Origin: Cryptococcus deneoformans JEC21
Lineage: Eukaryota; Basidiomycota; Tremellomycetes; Tremellales; Cryptococcaceae
Reading direction: 5' to 3'
Length of the DNA stretch: 56,580 nucleotides
Assembly: GCF_000091045.1 (NCBI RefSeq)
Contig: NC_006684.1
Location: 1,330,001-1,386,580, forward strand
A program made the translations under genes and the position numbers. The notes below the pieces were generated by a model, which worked only from the letters and a program-made list of their open reading frames with translations, searched no databases and had not been told where the DNA came from. This document shows, piece after piece, positions 1 to 11,649 of this stretch; position 1 is the stretch's first letter; each line of letters begins with the position of its first letter.

Positions 1-261
1 GAACCAATGGCCGAGGACGAAGACGAAGATCTCTTTTTGCCCATCGTTGATGTCCCGGTCCCTCCCCGAGATAGCGAGGATCATCAAAAGATCGTGAAGC
101 AGGCCATGACTGAATTGCATGTGGACACTCCAGAGCAGTTGATGAATGTGGTCAAAAAGATGGTGGAGACTGCCGAATATGGTGGTGTGACTGAGGAGCA
201 GGTGGGCATGTTGAGTAAACTTTTGGCTTTAGGTCAGGCTCAGGGTGTCAGTGTCTGGTAA
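1..261 (+). CDS. 3' end of an unrecognised protein (partial)
   Basis: The reading frame is open from the first base of the window and ends at a TAA at 259-261, so this is the C-terminal part of a gene that begins outside. About 86 residues are visible. They start with an acidic stretch (AEDEDEDLF), then a short proline/valine segment, then a predicted helical region (TELHVDTPEQLMNVVKKMVE) ending in SVW. I do not recognise the family. The methionine at position 7 could be internal and there is no reason to take it as the start. Its 3' end faces the 3' end of the Msd1-like gene on the other strand. Confidence 0.6.
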   Translation, partial: EPMAEDEDEDLFLPIVDVPVPPRDSEDHQKIVKQAMTELHVDTPEQLMNVVKKMVETAEYGGVTEEQVGMLSKLLALGQAQGVSVW

Positions 262-874
262 ATCTCCTTTCTGTTACTGTTACGATGTTTGTAAACAGGC
301 ATGTTCTTGGTCAAAGATAATATGTAACTGGTTATCGTGTCGCATCCTGATCAACATTAGCAGCACAACGCACGCACGGTGACATACCGAATTTTGGAAA
401 GCAGTTAGAGAGAGCTGGAAAAAAAGTGAACCATTCAAACATCGCATAATGCACGGCACATGATAGCATTGTGGCCGCTTATATCGTTTGAAGTGACCTG
501 TTCAATAATCATTTTACTGTGGCTTCTTCAATGGATAAACAAAAACGAGTATTTCCCACAACTGTCTGTCTGTCAACAAAACCATATTAAAATATTAATG
601 TCCCGATCTGAGTCGTTGCATTATTCCGTCTTCTATGATCATGACGAGCAAATAAAGTCATTCTCCTCCTAATATTATCAAGTTCTCGTATTATGTACGC
701 ACTGCACAGTAATGGAGCCGAGTAAATTGTACAGAAGAAGAGGAGTAATCCCAGTGCTGCACCTCTAACACGCTATTCATTAGGCCAAAGGACATCCATC
801 ACTATTTATTAAGTACAGATTATATCATCCAAGCTCATCGATCGTCAGACATCACCCCTCAACGTAGTAGTTCT
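262..874. other. Convergent intergenic region
   Basis: The stretch lies between two 3' ends. It is AT-rich and carries stop codons in all frames. It probably holds the two 3' UTRs and polyadenylation signals. The short open frame at 460-672 has no family resemblance and I do not call it a gene. Confidence 0.5.
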
Positions 875-3251
875 TCATCTCCAAGCAGCCTTTTTCACCA
901 TCGTCGTTTTAGCCCCTGTTGAATTTGACTCCATAGCCTTTCTTTGCGAAGCTGCAGTCGTCCCTATGCTTGTACGCATAGTCAAAACTGCCATTTCTGG
1001 CCTCTCAACATTGCCAGCAACTTTGTTGCTGATAAGTGGTTTTAGGGCTGGAGTGACACCCTTGCTCCCAGATACAGAGGACGCCTCACTCCCTGACGAC
1101 GAATGGTTATTGCCGAATGTAGAATTTCGCATAGCCGAACCTCTCATTCCGTCAACCGCCCGCTCTTTCCCTTTTCTCGGCGACCTATTCGAGGGTCCCA
1201 CGTTTGTCTTCCTGCCTCTTTCAACACCCAATACACTACCGCTCATTAGGTCCTTTTCTTTCATCAGCAACCCACCCACTCCCAGTTCTCTTCCCTTCTG
1301 CCTTACGGCTTTCTCCAAGACTAATCGAGATAGAGGCGTCTTTGCGGTTTTGCGTTTACCTCCTGCCACATGAGCTCTAGGGGTTCGGATTTTAGGGTGT
1401 TGTGGTGAAAGAGGGGAGGGAGAGTGGGGACGGTGCTGATGCCATGTGATGCTTGGAGAGGCAGGAATGGGTTCTTCGGCTTCCATTTCATGGTTTAAAG
1501 TAGGCTCAGCTATAATGGCAGTAGAGGGCGCGATTTTGGGGGCTTTAGCTGCTTCTTCCTCCGCTCTACGCTTTTCTTCAAGGAAGGCTTGACGTTCCAG
1601 CTAATTGATATGGATTAATTCTCAACCGACCTTGAAATGAAGGGTGAATACTTACTTCAAGCTCTTGTCGTTCCTGTCTAAGCTTGACTGCTTCTTCCGC
1701 ATATCTCTTTCTCTCCTTATCCAGCGCTTGCTTTTGTATCTCCATGTCCATATCCTCCTTACTGTCATGTACGTTGAGCCTGTATTATATAAATTAGCAT
1801 TTCCTGCCCAAATGATTTTTGAACTTCCCACTAACTCTCGCTGCACTTGCTTCTTTGCATAATCGGCCACAACCTTGCTCGCTTCTTCTTCCTTTCTCTT
1901 TGCACAGTTAAGTTCGACCTCGAGATCTTTGATCCTGTCCTCTAGGTCCCTCTGTATCTTCTCCTTTTCACGCTCTACCCGCTTCTGCTCCTCAATTTCT
2001 TCAGGCGTAGGTTGCTTGGTGAGGTGTTCACCATTGGCAGTATACTGCGGCACGCCCTCCGTTATCCGGTTGCGGATTTGCTCGATTAGGCTTTGCAATC
2101 TGGCACTGGCGATGGAAGGATGTGACATGGATGAGGCGGATTGCGCAATACTAGAGCCGAGAGTGCGAGCTGTTGAGCTGTTCAAGGGACTGAAGAACTG
2201 TGACTGGAGAAGTCGAATGGGGGGCTATTATAACGTTAGCAGAGGTCTTTGGCAGGGCATTAGGCATACCTCTTGACCACACGATGCTGCCAACGCTTCT
2301 CTCAAAGCATTACCAGTAGACACAACAACATGTCGGAATGCCTCTGTCTCCTCTTGTAAGCTTGCTCTAATGTCGCTAAGGTCTCTAAGTGTTTGCTCAA
2401 GTAATGGGGACTGGGAAGCCTACATTAATCAGGTCAGTGGATTCAGAGGTTGGAAAATGAAGTGTACATACAGCAACCGGTTGTATCCTTCCAGCAGGTA
2501 TAGGATTTAGTAATACAAGCCCCTGAGGTTTGTTAGCAATGGTAGGATCATTTCCTATCTTTGCCAGTTGAGCATGGGCCTTGTCCAGACTCATTTGAAC
2601 CTTCTTGGTTTCATGCTGGAAAAGCAATCAGAGATTGCAAATGTGGAAGCAAGATATGGCTTACTGTAGCAGCTACTCGCACAGTCTCTAAGGCCTTTCG
2701 ACCTCGAGAATTCTCTTCTCTAAGTTCTTTCGTCTTTATCTCCTCCAAGACTAGCCTCTTTTCTATGTCGGCGCATTTTGATTTCCACCCAGCAACCTCC
2801 GATTCAAGCCTAGCATTGGACGTCTTGAGACTGTTGGTGGTCTTTTGCAGCCGTTCATATTCATATTCAAGGGTACGATGGCGGCCATTAAGGGTTTCCA
2901 ACATATTCAGGTTACTCTGTTTTCCGTCAATCGAATAAATCTACAAGCTCGCGAGCTACTCACAACACTGGCACCCATGAGTTCAAACAAGACCGCGACC
3001 ACTTCATTATAATCTTTTTGGCTCAAGGCATCAAGGTTCAGTGGTCTCTTGGCCCATCCATGGGACATAAGCTGGGAGTTGATAGTAGTCAACTCAGCTG
3101 ATAAGACTGTCGCTGTACTGCTGTCCGGGCTATTTGACGATAAGTACATCGCAAAGCAGCGTCGGGGCAACACTCACTCGGCTTCCCGAGCCCCAGTCGC
3201 GACTTTCTCGGGATAACGAACAGCTCTTGACGGCTCTCCTAGTCTTGACAT
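875..3251 (-). CDS. Msd1/ADIP-family coiled-coil spindle-anchoring protein
   Basis: This multi-exon gene reads leftward from ATG 3251-3249. Exon 1 (3251-3178) ends at GTGAGT and exon 2 begins at 3129. The N-terminal block encodes TTINSQLMSHGWAKRPLNL followed by a leucine-rich helix (VVAVLFELMGAS). This pattern matches the start of the ADIP/Msd1 family, which includes SSX2IP in animals and Msd1 in fission yeast; Msd1 anchors microtubule minus ends at spindle pole bodies. A long coiled coil follows: LETLNGRHRTLEYEYERLQK near 2880, and a K/E-rich region at 1650-2000. The C-terminal tail (875-1600) is basic, S/P/T-rich and disordered. The family call rests on the N-terminal motif and overall layout. 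Function at the spindle pole is inferred from the family. The exact middle junctions were not all resolved. Confidence 0.65.
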
Positions 3252-3549
3252 AATACGTGTGTAGGTGGTTGCGCGGTACTGCGTGTGCACGAAATCACTC
3301 GCGTTTGTTTATCCCAACAGTTGTTGCCAGGCTAGTGGTGTATGAATTTGATTCCGTTATTTGCTTCCGAGGAGAGCTCTTCCACGTCATGATATCGCGT
3401 CATAGCAGGCATAATACGCACAACGAACGCACAGCTCTATGTAACGCAGCAACATTCACGCAAACCGACTCCTTCTATTACATTCGGATTTCTACGTCTA
3501 ACCAAGTTTCTCTCCTCCAAGCCGACTTCCCCACAATAGCTCTCGCGAA

Positions 3550-5638
3550 ATGCAGTCTGAACAAGCCCACGGGCCGGTCAATGACTCCGCGCCGTTCCCA
3601 CCGCCGTCGCCGACCCTCTTCCGACATCGCCCTCAGCCAGATGGCCCCGAACCTTCTGCCCTTCGCCACAGACTTCCTCGAACAACATCACATGAAAGTC
3701 AACAATCTGGTTCCCACTCTGTGAGGATTAGAATCCAATCGCCTTTTGGTGATTCGGGCGCGTCTTTGGAAAGGAGAAAGGAAGGCTGGGTGTTGCCGGC
3801 TAATGAGACGATTGGCGAGCTAAAAGACGATTTGGCTCATGGCCAGCTCGAAGGGGCGGGGTTATGGGAAAGGGAAGATATGAGGATCGTGTATCATGGG
3901 CGAATCGTGAGGGATCAAGAGAAATTAGGAGACGTCGTGGGAAAGGTGGGTCAAGAGTTTTGGATAGCTGTATGTGCGATAGCTTACGTGAATCTTTCAT
4001 GATTAGATTGGAGATCACACTCACGTCTCTACCCTTCATCTTGTTGCTAGAAGGGTTCAGACCACTCCCGTCGTTCAAATGTCCGACCCAATAGACAGTT
4101 CTGCGCTAGGACCTCAACCTTCTACGCCCACCGCACCTGCTGTATCCAATAGCAATTCAGTAAACTCCCTTGCCCTTTCTGATTCGATCCATTATCTGCT
4201 TTTCACTTCTAGACATCATCTTTTCTCCCTTTTAAGTCTGGAACCGCTAAAGTGGGAAAATACTGTGCCGCCACCTGTTGTCTCGAAAAATGAGGCTCGA
4301 GAAGCGGTGCTTTCTGTTGTGAAAGCCTATGCTGCACATCGCGACACGACAGAGGAAGGTTGGGAAAACTGGGAATTGGCGTTCGCTGAAGATAGCGATG
4401 ATGATTTGAAGCGTATTTGGGATGAAACCGGACAGAGACACGGTATTGAAAAAGAGATTAACGATCTTTGGTCCGGTCTCTTGAATAGGAACTGGTCCAA
4501 TCGAGATGTCGGAGAAAAAACAGAAGTCGAAATCGAGTGAGTATCGATGTCAGCGGAGCATGAGGGTACCTGCTGATGCATTCGTAGTGGGACTGTCTAT
4601 CTTCTTGACCTACCGGCACTCAGCGCTTGCACGCCTGCCCAACTCACTCATCTTCTCATTTACCTCCGCATCACATCGTTAATCCCTCTGCTCAATTCGG
4701 CGTTCTACGAAGCTACTCAACAGGAGACGCAATCTCGTCTTCCTTTGCCCACCGTGACCTCGGCAACCGCCGGCCCTTCTCTTCCACCTAATGTCCGCAT
4801 TGTCTACCGCCGCACATTTCGTTTCTTCCTACCTTATATCCCACGTCCTGTCTTCAGCCACTTTTTCTTCTCAACCTTCAAAGTCTTCACCATGCTTTGG
4901 ATGCTGACGCGCGGCATGAAATGGACTGATCCGAGGTACTGGGCGATCGCAGGTATCGCATGGGGCTGGTGGGCGGTCGATGGATGGAACGCGATTGCTG
5001 TGTTTTTGAGAAACAGACAGGCGAATGAGTTGGCGCAGGAAGCCGAACGAGCCGCTCGCAACGAAAGACAAGCTGTACCCGCTGGTCCTGGCGCTGAGAT
5101 GACCCAAACCCAGCAGATCCCGGCGCAAGGCAACGCCCCGAACCGTCGTCGCAGTCGTGCCTCTCTATCGTTGACCACCTCATTTGCACCCCTTGTCCAC
5201 CTCTCGATAGATAATATCCAGTTACGCATTCTACCTTCTTCCGGTGGACAACCTGACTCTTTCGCACCTGCTCCCCGAACCCAACCGCCTAGATTTCAAA
5301 CTCAGGTCCTGCTGCCTGTTTTTCTATGGGCAGTCACCCTAATGCCAGGATGGGAAACAGCGAGGGCAAAACTTATCAGAATGAGGGAAAGACGTATGCG
5401 GGCTCTCGTCAATGTCACTAACCCCGAGCGGAACCAACCTGGTGAAGGTGCTGAGCAAGCATCAGAGAGGCAACGAGAGCCAGAGCTTCCTGCTGGTTTG
5501 AGCGGACCAGCTCGTGCTTATTATCTTAGAGTACTTTCCAGGGGAGACGCAATCGATTGGGATGAAGAGCGGGAGGCTCAAAGAGCAATGGGCGTGGGGG
5601 AAGAACAAGACGAGCGCGATAGGGTTGGCTTGTTGTAG
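3550..5638 (+). CDS. HERP/Usa1-like ubiquitin-domain membrane protein (ERAD)
   Basis: The start is ATG 3550. Three exons are joined by introns from about 3971 (GTATGT) to 4007 and from 4538 (GTGAGT) to 4587. After a proline-rich leader comes a ubiquitin-like fold: RIRIQSPFG, then ANETIGELKDDL, then DMRIVYHGRIVRDQEKLGDV, and after the first intron HVSTLHLVARR. The last segment parallels the LVYSGRLL...HLVC block of mammalian HERP. The second half has two hydrophobic segments (YIPRPVFSHFFFSTFKVFTM and YWAIAGIAWGWWAVDGWNAI, about 4830-5010), as expected for an ER hairpin. HERP and yeast Usa1 scaffold the Hrd1 ubiquitin ligase in ER-associated degradation. The UBL plus membrane hairpin is seen directly; the ERAD role is family inference. 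A different UBL membrane family, such as Dsc3, is possible but less like this layout. Confidence 0.65.
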
Positions 5639-6479
5639 TTTTTCCGGTTGTAACTAAGAGTAGATCTTTATTTTTGTTCTTGTTTGTATGCATGGTTTGC
5701 GTCTTTTCTTGACTAGACCTATATCGGGGCTATCTCAAATTATGTAGTACACGGAGTCATTCTCAATGATTAAAGCGAACGAAAATCCCTTCTGAGGAAG
5801 GGAAGGAGTCTAAGTACATAACAGCACGGGAATCAGTTACTTAATCGTAGTTCAAGATGAGGTGTTTGTTTAAGTTGATATAATTGTATTCCCTTTCCAT
5901 GTTTCCCCGCTTTTTTTAAGACCATTTCTTATGTCCCGATCTCAGTGCGTTCCCGTTGTCAAGCCATGCTTCCGAAGCAATTGAAGCAATCTCCCTTTTT
6001 ACAGGGGAACTCCTCTTTAAAAGCAGTTGATAAAAAGGGTTCATGCACTCAGTCCATCATCCAATACGTGGCAGTGGAGGATGACATATGGTGATGCTAT
6101 TGATAAACGGAAAGCTAGACAATAATACGTAGTAGGTGAACAACGAACTTGCTGTCTGTTGCTGTTGCATGTTTTAGCCACAATCAACAGATAACACGAT
6201 TTTGAAGTGTGACAAGGTCGGAACAGCTTAACAGACCTTCTAAACTGAAGTGGAATAAGACCAAGCCTTTTGGAACTTCAAATTGAAAATGTCGTTCTTT
6301 TTCCTTTTCTTGAAGTACTGTACTCCCTTGCTTAAACATCACGGAGATTGTTCCAAACTCCGTGATAACAATCTCGCCCGCCGCACTCCGCCAGCAGAAC
6401 GAAGATGAATTCAATCACCAACCGGCAACGGCATCAACTCGCAACTTAGCTGCTAATACAACTTAGCTATCCACCCACA
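5639..6479. other. Intergenic region upstream of GPN3
   Basis: It holds the 3' UTR of the HERP-like gene and the promoter of GPN3. The sequence is AT-rich with no clear repeats. A 76-codon frame on the minus strand (6184-6414) has no recognisable similarity and is left out. Confidence 0.5.
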
Positions 6480-7461
6480 ATGCGGTACGCGGTGCTCGTA
6501 ACAGGCCCAGCAGGTGCCGGAAAGTCTACTTTCTGTGCCTCTCTAATTACACACGCTCAAACGATTGGTCGGTCCGTTCATCTGGTCAATCTTGATCCTG
6601 CTGCCGACAAGTTCGAATACGAGCCGACTATCGATATAAGGGATCTTATCAATTTGGAAGATGTTATGGAGGAGCTGGAGTTTGGACCAAACGGTGGTTT
6701 GATATATTGTTTCGAGTGAGTAATATGGGCCTCAGGCAAGGGGAAGACGCCTGATAAAGGTATTTTCAGATATCTTCTCAATAATCTTGATTGGCTAGAA
6801 GATGAATTAGGCGCATATGAGGACGACTATCTTATAATAGATTGCCCTGGACAAATCGAACTATACACCCATGTCCCTCTTCTTCCCCGCCTCGCCACAT
6901 TCCTTTCTACTTCTCTCAACTTCAGAACATCAGCAGTCTACTTGATAGACTCGCAGTTCATGCAGGACAAGAGCAAATTTTTTGCAGGTGTAATGAGTGC
7001 CATGAGCTGTATGCTCTCCTTGGGAATTAGCATGTTGTGTTTGATGAGCAAGATGGACTTGGTAAAGGATAAGAAGGGCCGAACGAAGAGAGAAGTTGGA
7101 AGGTAGGCATCTGCGAATTCATAGCGTCGTCTTGGCCGCTCACAAGCCTTGCTCAGATATCTTGACCCAGACCCCAATCTGCTACTTGAGGATATCAATC
7201 AGGGCACCAACTCGAAGTTCAACCAGCTTAACCGAGCCGTCGTCTCACTGATAGAAGATCAGAACATTGTGTCTTTCTTACCGCTGGACGTTACATCAGA
7301 AGACTCTGTAAATACTGTTCTCAGTCATATCGACAACATGATGCAGTATGGCGAGGATGAGGAGCCCAAGGTCCCCAAGGACATGGATGATGGTGAGTTT
7401 GTTGCACCTCCTCGTAGCTACAACATAAAACTAATTGTTCGTGACAGGTGATTTTGACTAG
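6480..7461 (+). CDS. GPN3: GPN-loop GTPase 3
   Basis: The protein begins [19 protein letters not shown], with the Walker A / G1 loop at residues 9-16 as in all GPN GTPases. Exon 1 ends in the diagnostic GPN loop ([13 protein letters not shown]), and exon 2 continues with [13 protein letters not shown] and the DCPGQIELY switch motif. Later come LIDSQFM, a guanine-specificity block (LMSKMDLV) and a C-terminal helix. The last intron leaves a tiny terminal exon, 7448-7461, encoding only the end of DGDFD. GPN3 works with GPN1/Npa3 in cytoplasmic assembly and nuclear import of RNA polymerase II. Length (about 290 residues) and all motifs are intact. It converges on the BTB-like gene with only 117 bp between the stop codons. 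Confidence 0.93.
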
Positions 7462-7578
7462 GTCATATATATGTATCCATATGTATTACTACATTTGCCA
7501 GCAACGATACAAAAGTTAAAAACATGCGACGGGAGTGTCAGATCGATCATACAAGCGCAACAATAATCTGAATATTTC

Positions 7579-8651
7579 TCAGGTGGCCTTTAATACGCGT
7601 CCTGTTGAGGGACGAACATCAGCTCTAATCTTAGAAGAAATCGTAGTGCGCTCACAACGTTTCACATCACTCAAAATCTTCTCAAATTCTTCTGCAACTT
7701 TGTCCCAGTTACAACGATCAAGCACTACCAAAGGACCCACTATATTCCTTGTAGCTCTCAGCAGTGCAAACTTGTGCGTATCAGGAAGAGACCTAAAGAA
7801 TGAATACGGCATGGCGGAAATATCCAATGCAGGAGCGCCAAAAATCCCATCCTCGTGTAAGTCAAACTCGGAGCCTGACGAGCTGAGCTTTCGCTTTTTA
7901 CAGCCTGGAAGATATGGCTGCGGATGATCATTCAATCAGTGGCACTAGCAAAGCCCGCCTGACCTAAGCTTACAGAAGAACCACTCCGACTTGCTCCAAT
8001 CCATGTCCATTCATTGCCCGCTTGAACCGCGAATTTACATAGCTCCTCATCACCCATCATACATCCTGCTTTGAAGATTCTGCTTGCAGAGATACAGCCC
8101 TCTTCCAACCAGACTCTCAACATTCTACCCAGCTCCTCTAGTAAGGCTCCATCGCATTGGAATTTCTTGAGGAACGAGATGAGTGTTTCGTAATGGCTGA
8201 ATGACTGGGCCGTTGGTGTCGGTAATGATGAGAAGGACTGAGAAGACAATAAGTGGAGGAAAAGGGTTATTGTGGCGGAGGCTTCGAGATGGGAGTCGGC
8301 GAAATAGATTATTGATGGTAAGCCCAATTTGGAAGGTCTTGTCATTGTAGCAAAGACGGGGCTTATCATGTTCTATGCATCAGTTTTTATTTGCGCATTA
8401 GTGCGGCAGGCCGCTTACCTAGCACCTTGCAGAAGTACTGAGCTTGTGTAGAACTTGATCCCATCGCTTGCTACCATCTCTATATCGTTTCCACTCGCCA
8501 AGGACATACTATTCGGGCTACCATGGGGAGTGGCGAGAGGGGTTAGAGGCGGTGTATCGGAAGGACTACTGGAAGCACTGAGGAATGTGAAGTCGTCGTT
8601 GTCATTCTCAGGAATTGGTGCAAGCCCTGGTGGGATGAGTAACATCTTCAT
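7579..8651 (-). CDS. BTB/POZ-like domain protein
   Basis: At least three exons read leftward (about 8651-8415, 8369-7975 and 7920-7579). The N-terminus is proline/serine-rich, followed by DIEMVASDGIKFYTSSVLL and ARNMISPVF. This matches the strand/helix start of a BTB fold as found in many basidiomycete proteins (a substance or state 'seen' by the residue, then 'SSVLLQGAR...MI'). The middle (FADSHLEASATITLFLHLLS) and a helical C-terminal region fit the rest of such a domain. The ATG at 8672 is an in-frame alternative seven codons upstream; I prefer 8651, preceded by ACG. The role is unknown. It stands in tandem behind PFA4 and converges with GPN3. Confidence 0.6.
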
Positions 8652-8672
8652 CGTTCGCCTGTAGGAAAGCAA

Positions 8673-8981
8673 CCATCGAGTTCTGCATACATGCCCTCTT
8701 TATATCTCCCTTCATCCATCGCTACCCTGCATGGACAGAGTCGGAGGTGGAGCCATTACCGGATGTCTCATCTTACCCAGCTGATACAAAGGACCCTCAA
8801 TATCCATTGATCCGCAAACATCGGGAGGTCCGGCGAATGTTCTTGTGTATCACATACCCGACACGACTTCTATTTCGATAGAGTTTCCGCCGATGTCTTT
8901 CCAGCAAGAGGTGGTCACAATCCACAGACAACAGATATCATACATACACATGACCATGAATCAATGCAATATGCCCCCTCA
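8673..8981. other. Promoter region of the BTB-like gene
   Basis: About 300 bp separate the end of PFA4 from the start of the BTB-like gene, both on the minus strand. No repeats or RNA genes are seen. Confidence 0.4.
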
Positions 8982-11263
8982 TCAATGCGCGTATCCCGAT
9001 TCCTCCTCCGTATCATAAACGTTATATCGTCCTCTCATCTCCCACGGTCTCTCGACATACGGACCTTCCCCAGGCGCTTCATCATACCCAACCTCGTCAT
9101 CCCACCCGACTTCTTCATCCATCATTCCAGAATAGGCATTCCAACCACCCCCAGGAGCTACTTCCCACCCTTCACTTCCTCTTCTCACCCTTGGAATCAG
9201 TGCAGTCATCCTTTCTCCGGGATACATAGGCCCTTCATCATAATGATCATAATCAGACAGATATGGCTTAGGTGAGCTTGAAGTGGAGATGGAGTCGTTA
9301 TCACGTTCTTCGCCTGAAGAGTAATGACGGTATTGGTCTCGTTCGTGTGAATGCTCGTCCTCATCAATATGGGGCGTGCTACTCCGACGAGCACGAAGCG
9401 AGTTTGTAGGCTGCAGGTTGGGATTGAACCCATTGTTGCCATAAACGAATGGAGAGGCGTGGGCAGGAATGGGAGGTGGATTAGGGAGTCTAGAAGGATC
9501 TTGAGGAGGCCAAAAATACTGAGTCGTGTGATCTACAGACGATGAGTAAGTCAGCATACGAAAACCTGTGAATTAGAAAATCAACAGTCAACGTTGCTCG
9601 GGACTCGCTTATGGGTCACCACTTACATTACGCCATCTACACCATCGAATGCTCTACTCTCGCTCGCCCATGGCGCACCCTTTCCTCGCCATGCCCCATT
9701 CCGGGGCGACCATTGGTCCCACTGCCGCTTCCAGCACTTTCGCACTGATCGGCGGCCCCATATTCGCCAGGAGCAGACGACCCTTCCCGTGGCGCCACGA
9801 TACCTGCCCATTCGACTGTTGCTGACTCACCACCTGCTGAAGGGTTGACGGGGAACGACAGCCCATCGCCTTGCATCTTTTGAGGCCAAAGCCAGAGAAA
9901 TGGGTTGGGCCCGAGGACCGATTTGATGTTCTTGTAGATGCCAATATTCTATATCAACTGTCAGCGCCGCATGATAACAATGTACGGCAATTAAGACGCA
10001 CATAAGGATACTTGACTTCTTTGATTTTTCCTCTGCGAATAAGGGTAGCCACTTTGTCCTTCTCCCAACCTTCAATGGTGGTACTATTTCCGCACGCAAG
10101 ATATACGTGGTAGATGGAAAACATGCCGACACATAACCAGACAGGGACACAGGTAGCAAAGTTGAAAACAAGGAACAAGACATCGGCGAGTGTGGGCTCC
10201 TGCTTTGGTGCGATGTCAGCGTTTACCGTGCGTAGTATGCTGTGCAACTGTAGCTCACATGGTAGTACTCGGCAATATAAAGTACACGCCTGACCATGAT
10301 AATGAGATGGAACGTCGTGCCGATGTCCACCCAAAGCAAAAATCGAATGAAATGTCCTTGGTTATAGAAGCCTACACAGTTACCAATCCAAGGGCAATGG
10401 TCTGTATCGATCCATTAAGATGCGAAATTTCATGGCAATTTGATAGGACTCACGATCAAGCTATAGATAGAAGATAGCAGATAAGTAGAAGTCAGTGAGA
10501 TCTCAAGATTGTTCAACGAAGCAGCGCACTTTGAGCTACAATATGTTGTCAGTAATATCCTGCATTTATGCTTCGGAAAACTCACCCAACATGTTTTGCA
10601 CTGCCTGCAATGATGTGCTATTTATTCTCTTGAATCAGCTCTGGCCTCATTAATAGACAAAGCACCCACCTCTTGGCGGTTTGTAATGTTCACAATTCTT
10701 GCAGTATCTGGGTGTATGTGTGCCCTTTTTAACTTCCATACCGTCCATCGCACCAATATTCGGCCTCTAGAGCATCCCAAGCCATCATTAGGAATCTATC
10801 CCTTGTGCAAGTCTATATTTATTGTCCGCATGAAGATAGCTTACCCAGCCTTCCGGTACACTTCCAGGAGACGTTATAACACATAAACGGTAGTTCCAGA
10901 AGATCATGAATGCGGCCAAACTGTTCCCAAAAAAGGGTTTGTCAGCATGCGGCATGGGGCAGAAGTACTGTATTTCCGGCCGATAACTTCTCGCTAGAGG
11001 CCCGGTGGCTCGAGGCCATGAAGGAGTGCAGAAGCGATGAAGAGACTGACTTGAGAGGGACAAGGAGCTTGAGCAGATCCAAGCTGATCTCACGGCCGTA
11101 CCATGGCCAGATGACAAATATTTGGGAGGAGAACGCGATGAAGGAGATGAGGATGACGGTTCCCCCTACCCTATTGATGAGCGTAGGTCAGCAATCAGCG
11201 GGAACGAAAATGGGCCGCAAGGGGGAGGACGAACCATACGCGTGACCAATTTCTGGCGGCCAT
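8982..11263 (-). CDS. PFA4: DHHC palmitoyltransferase Pfa4
   Basis: Exon 1 is 11263-11235 ([10 protein letters not shown], donor GTTCGT). Then come membrane helix 1 ([20 protein letters not shown]), helix 2 ([14 protein letters not shown]) and the cytosolic Cys-rich domain: [19 protein letters not shown], then [17 protein letters not shown], with the catalytic DHHC. Two more helices follow ([20 protein letters not shown] region), then [20 protein letters not shown] and a Ser/Asp/Glu-rich tail ending ESGYAH. Pfa4 is the ER palmitoyltransferase that in yeast modifies chitin synthase Chs3; in Cryptococcus it is known to affect cell wall and virulence. Residues WLKLDH across the catalytic junction are encoded by two microexons, 10530-10535 (6 nt) and 10454-10460 (7 nt). 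A 298-nt intron (9830-9533), about five times the local norm, separates the core from the tail. Confidence 0.93.
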
Positions 11264-11649
11264 CTCGGGCAGGGCAGCAAGAATCTGACGATAGGGATCG
11301 GAAAGAATAGAAAAGAAAGAGTAAACTTGCGAATAGCACTGACAAAAGCCAGTGACGAGCGCAGTGAGGCGGTCCAAATAATACCCGAGGACGCGGTGCG
11401 AATGGGGAATTCACTTCAAGCGATGGGGAGCTTCTTCGAATGAGAACAGCTAGGATACATGTATGCATAATTCTATGTAAATTGACGTAGTGCAGTCCCA
11501 ATTGAACCAGCATATTGAAGCTTGAATAATGTAGTAATAAGAATAAGTAGGATGAACAGTAATATAATGAGTAAAACGTAAAACTATGTTTCTTCGGACG
11601 GCACCTCTGCCGTGGCGTTGCGTGGCTATCAAAACCACATTGAGGGATT
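11264..11649. other. Promoter of PFA4 / 3' UTR of the membrane-protein gene
   Basis: About 390 bp lie between two minus-strand genes. The sequence is AT-rich around 11510-11590, and I see no further structure. Confidence 0.4.

Noticed and set aside
6184..6414. 76-codon minus-strand frame upstream of GPN3
   Set aside because: No family resemblance; more likely chance in the promoter.
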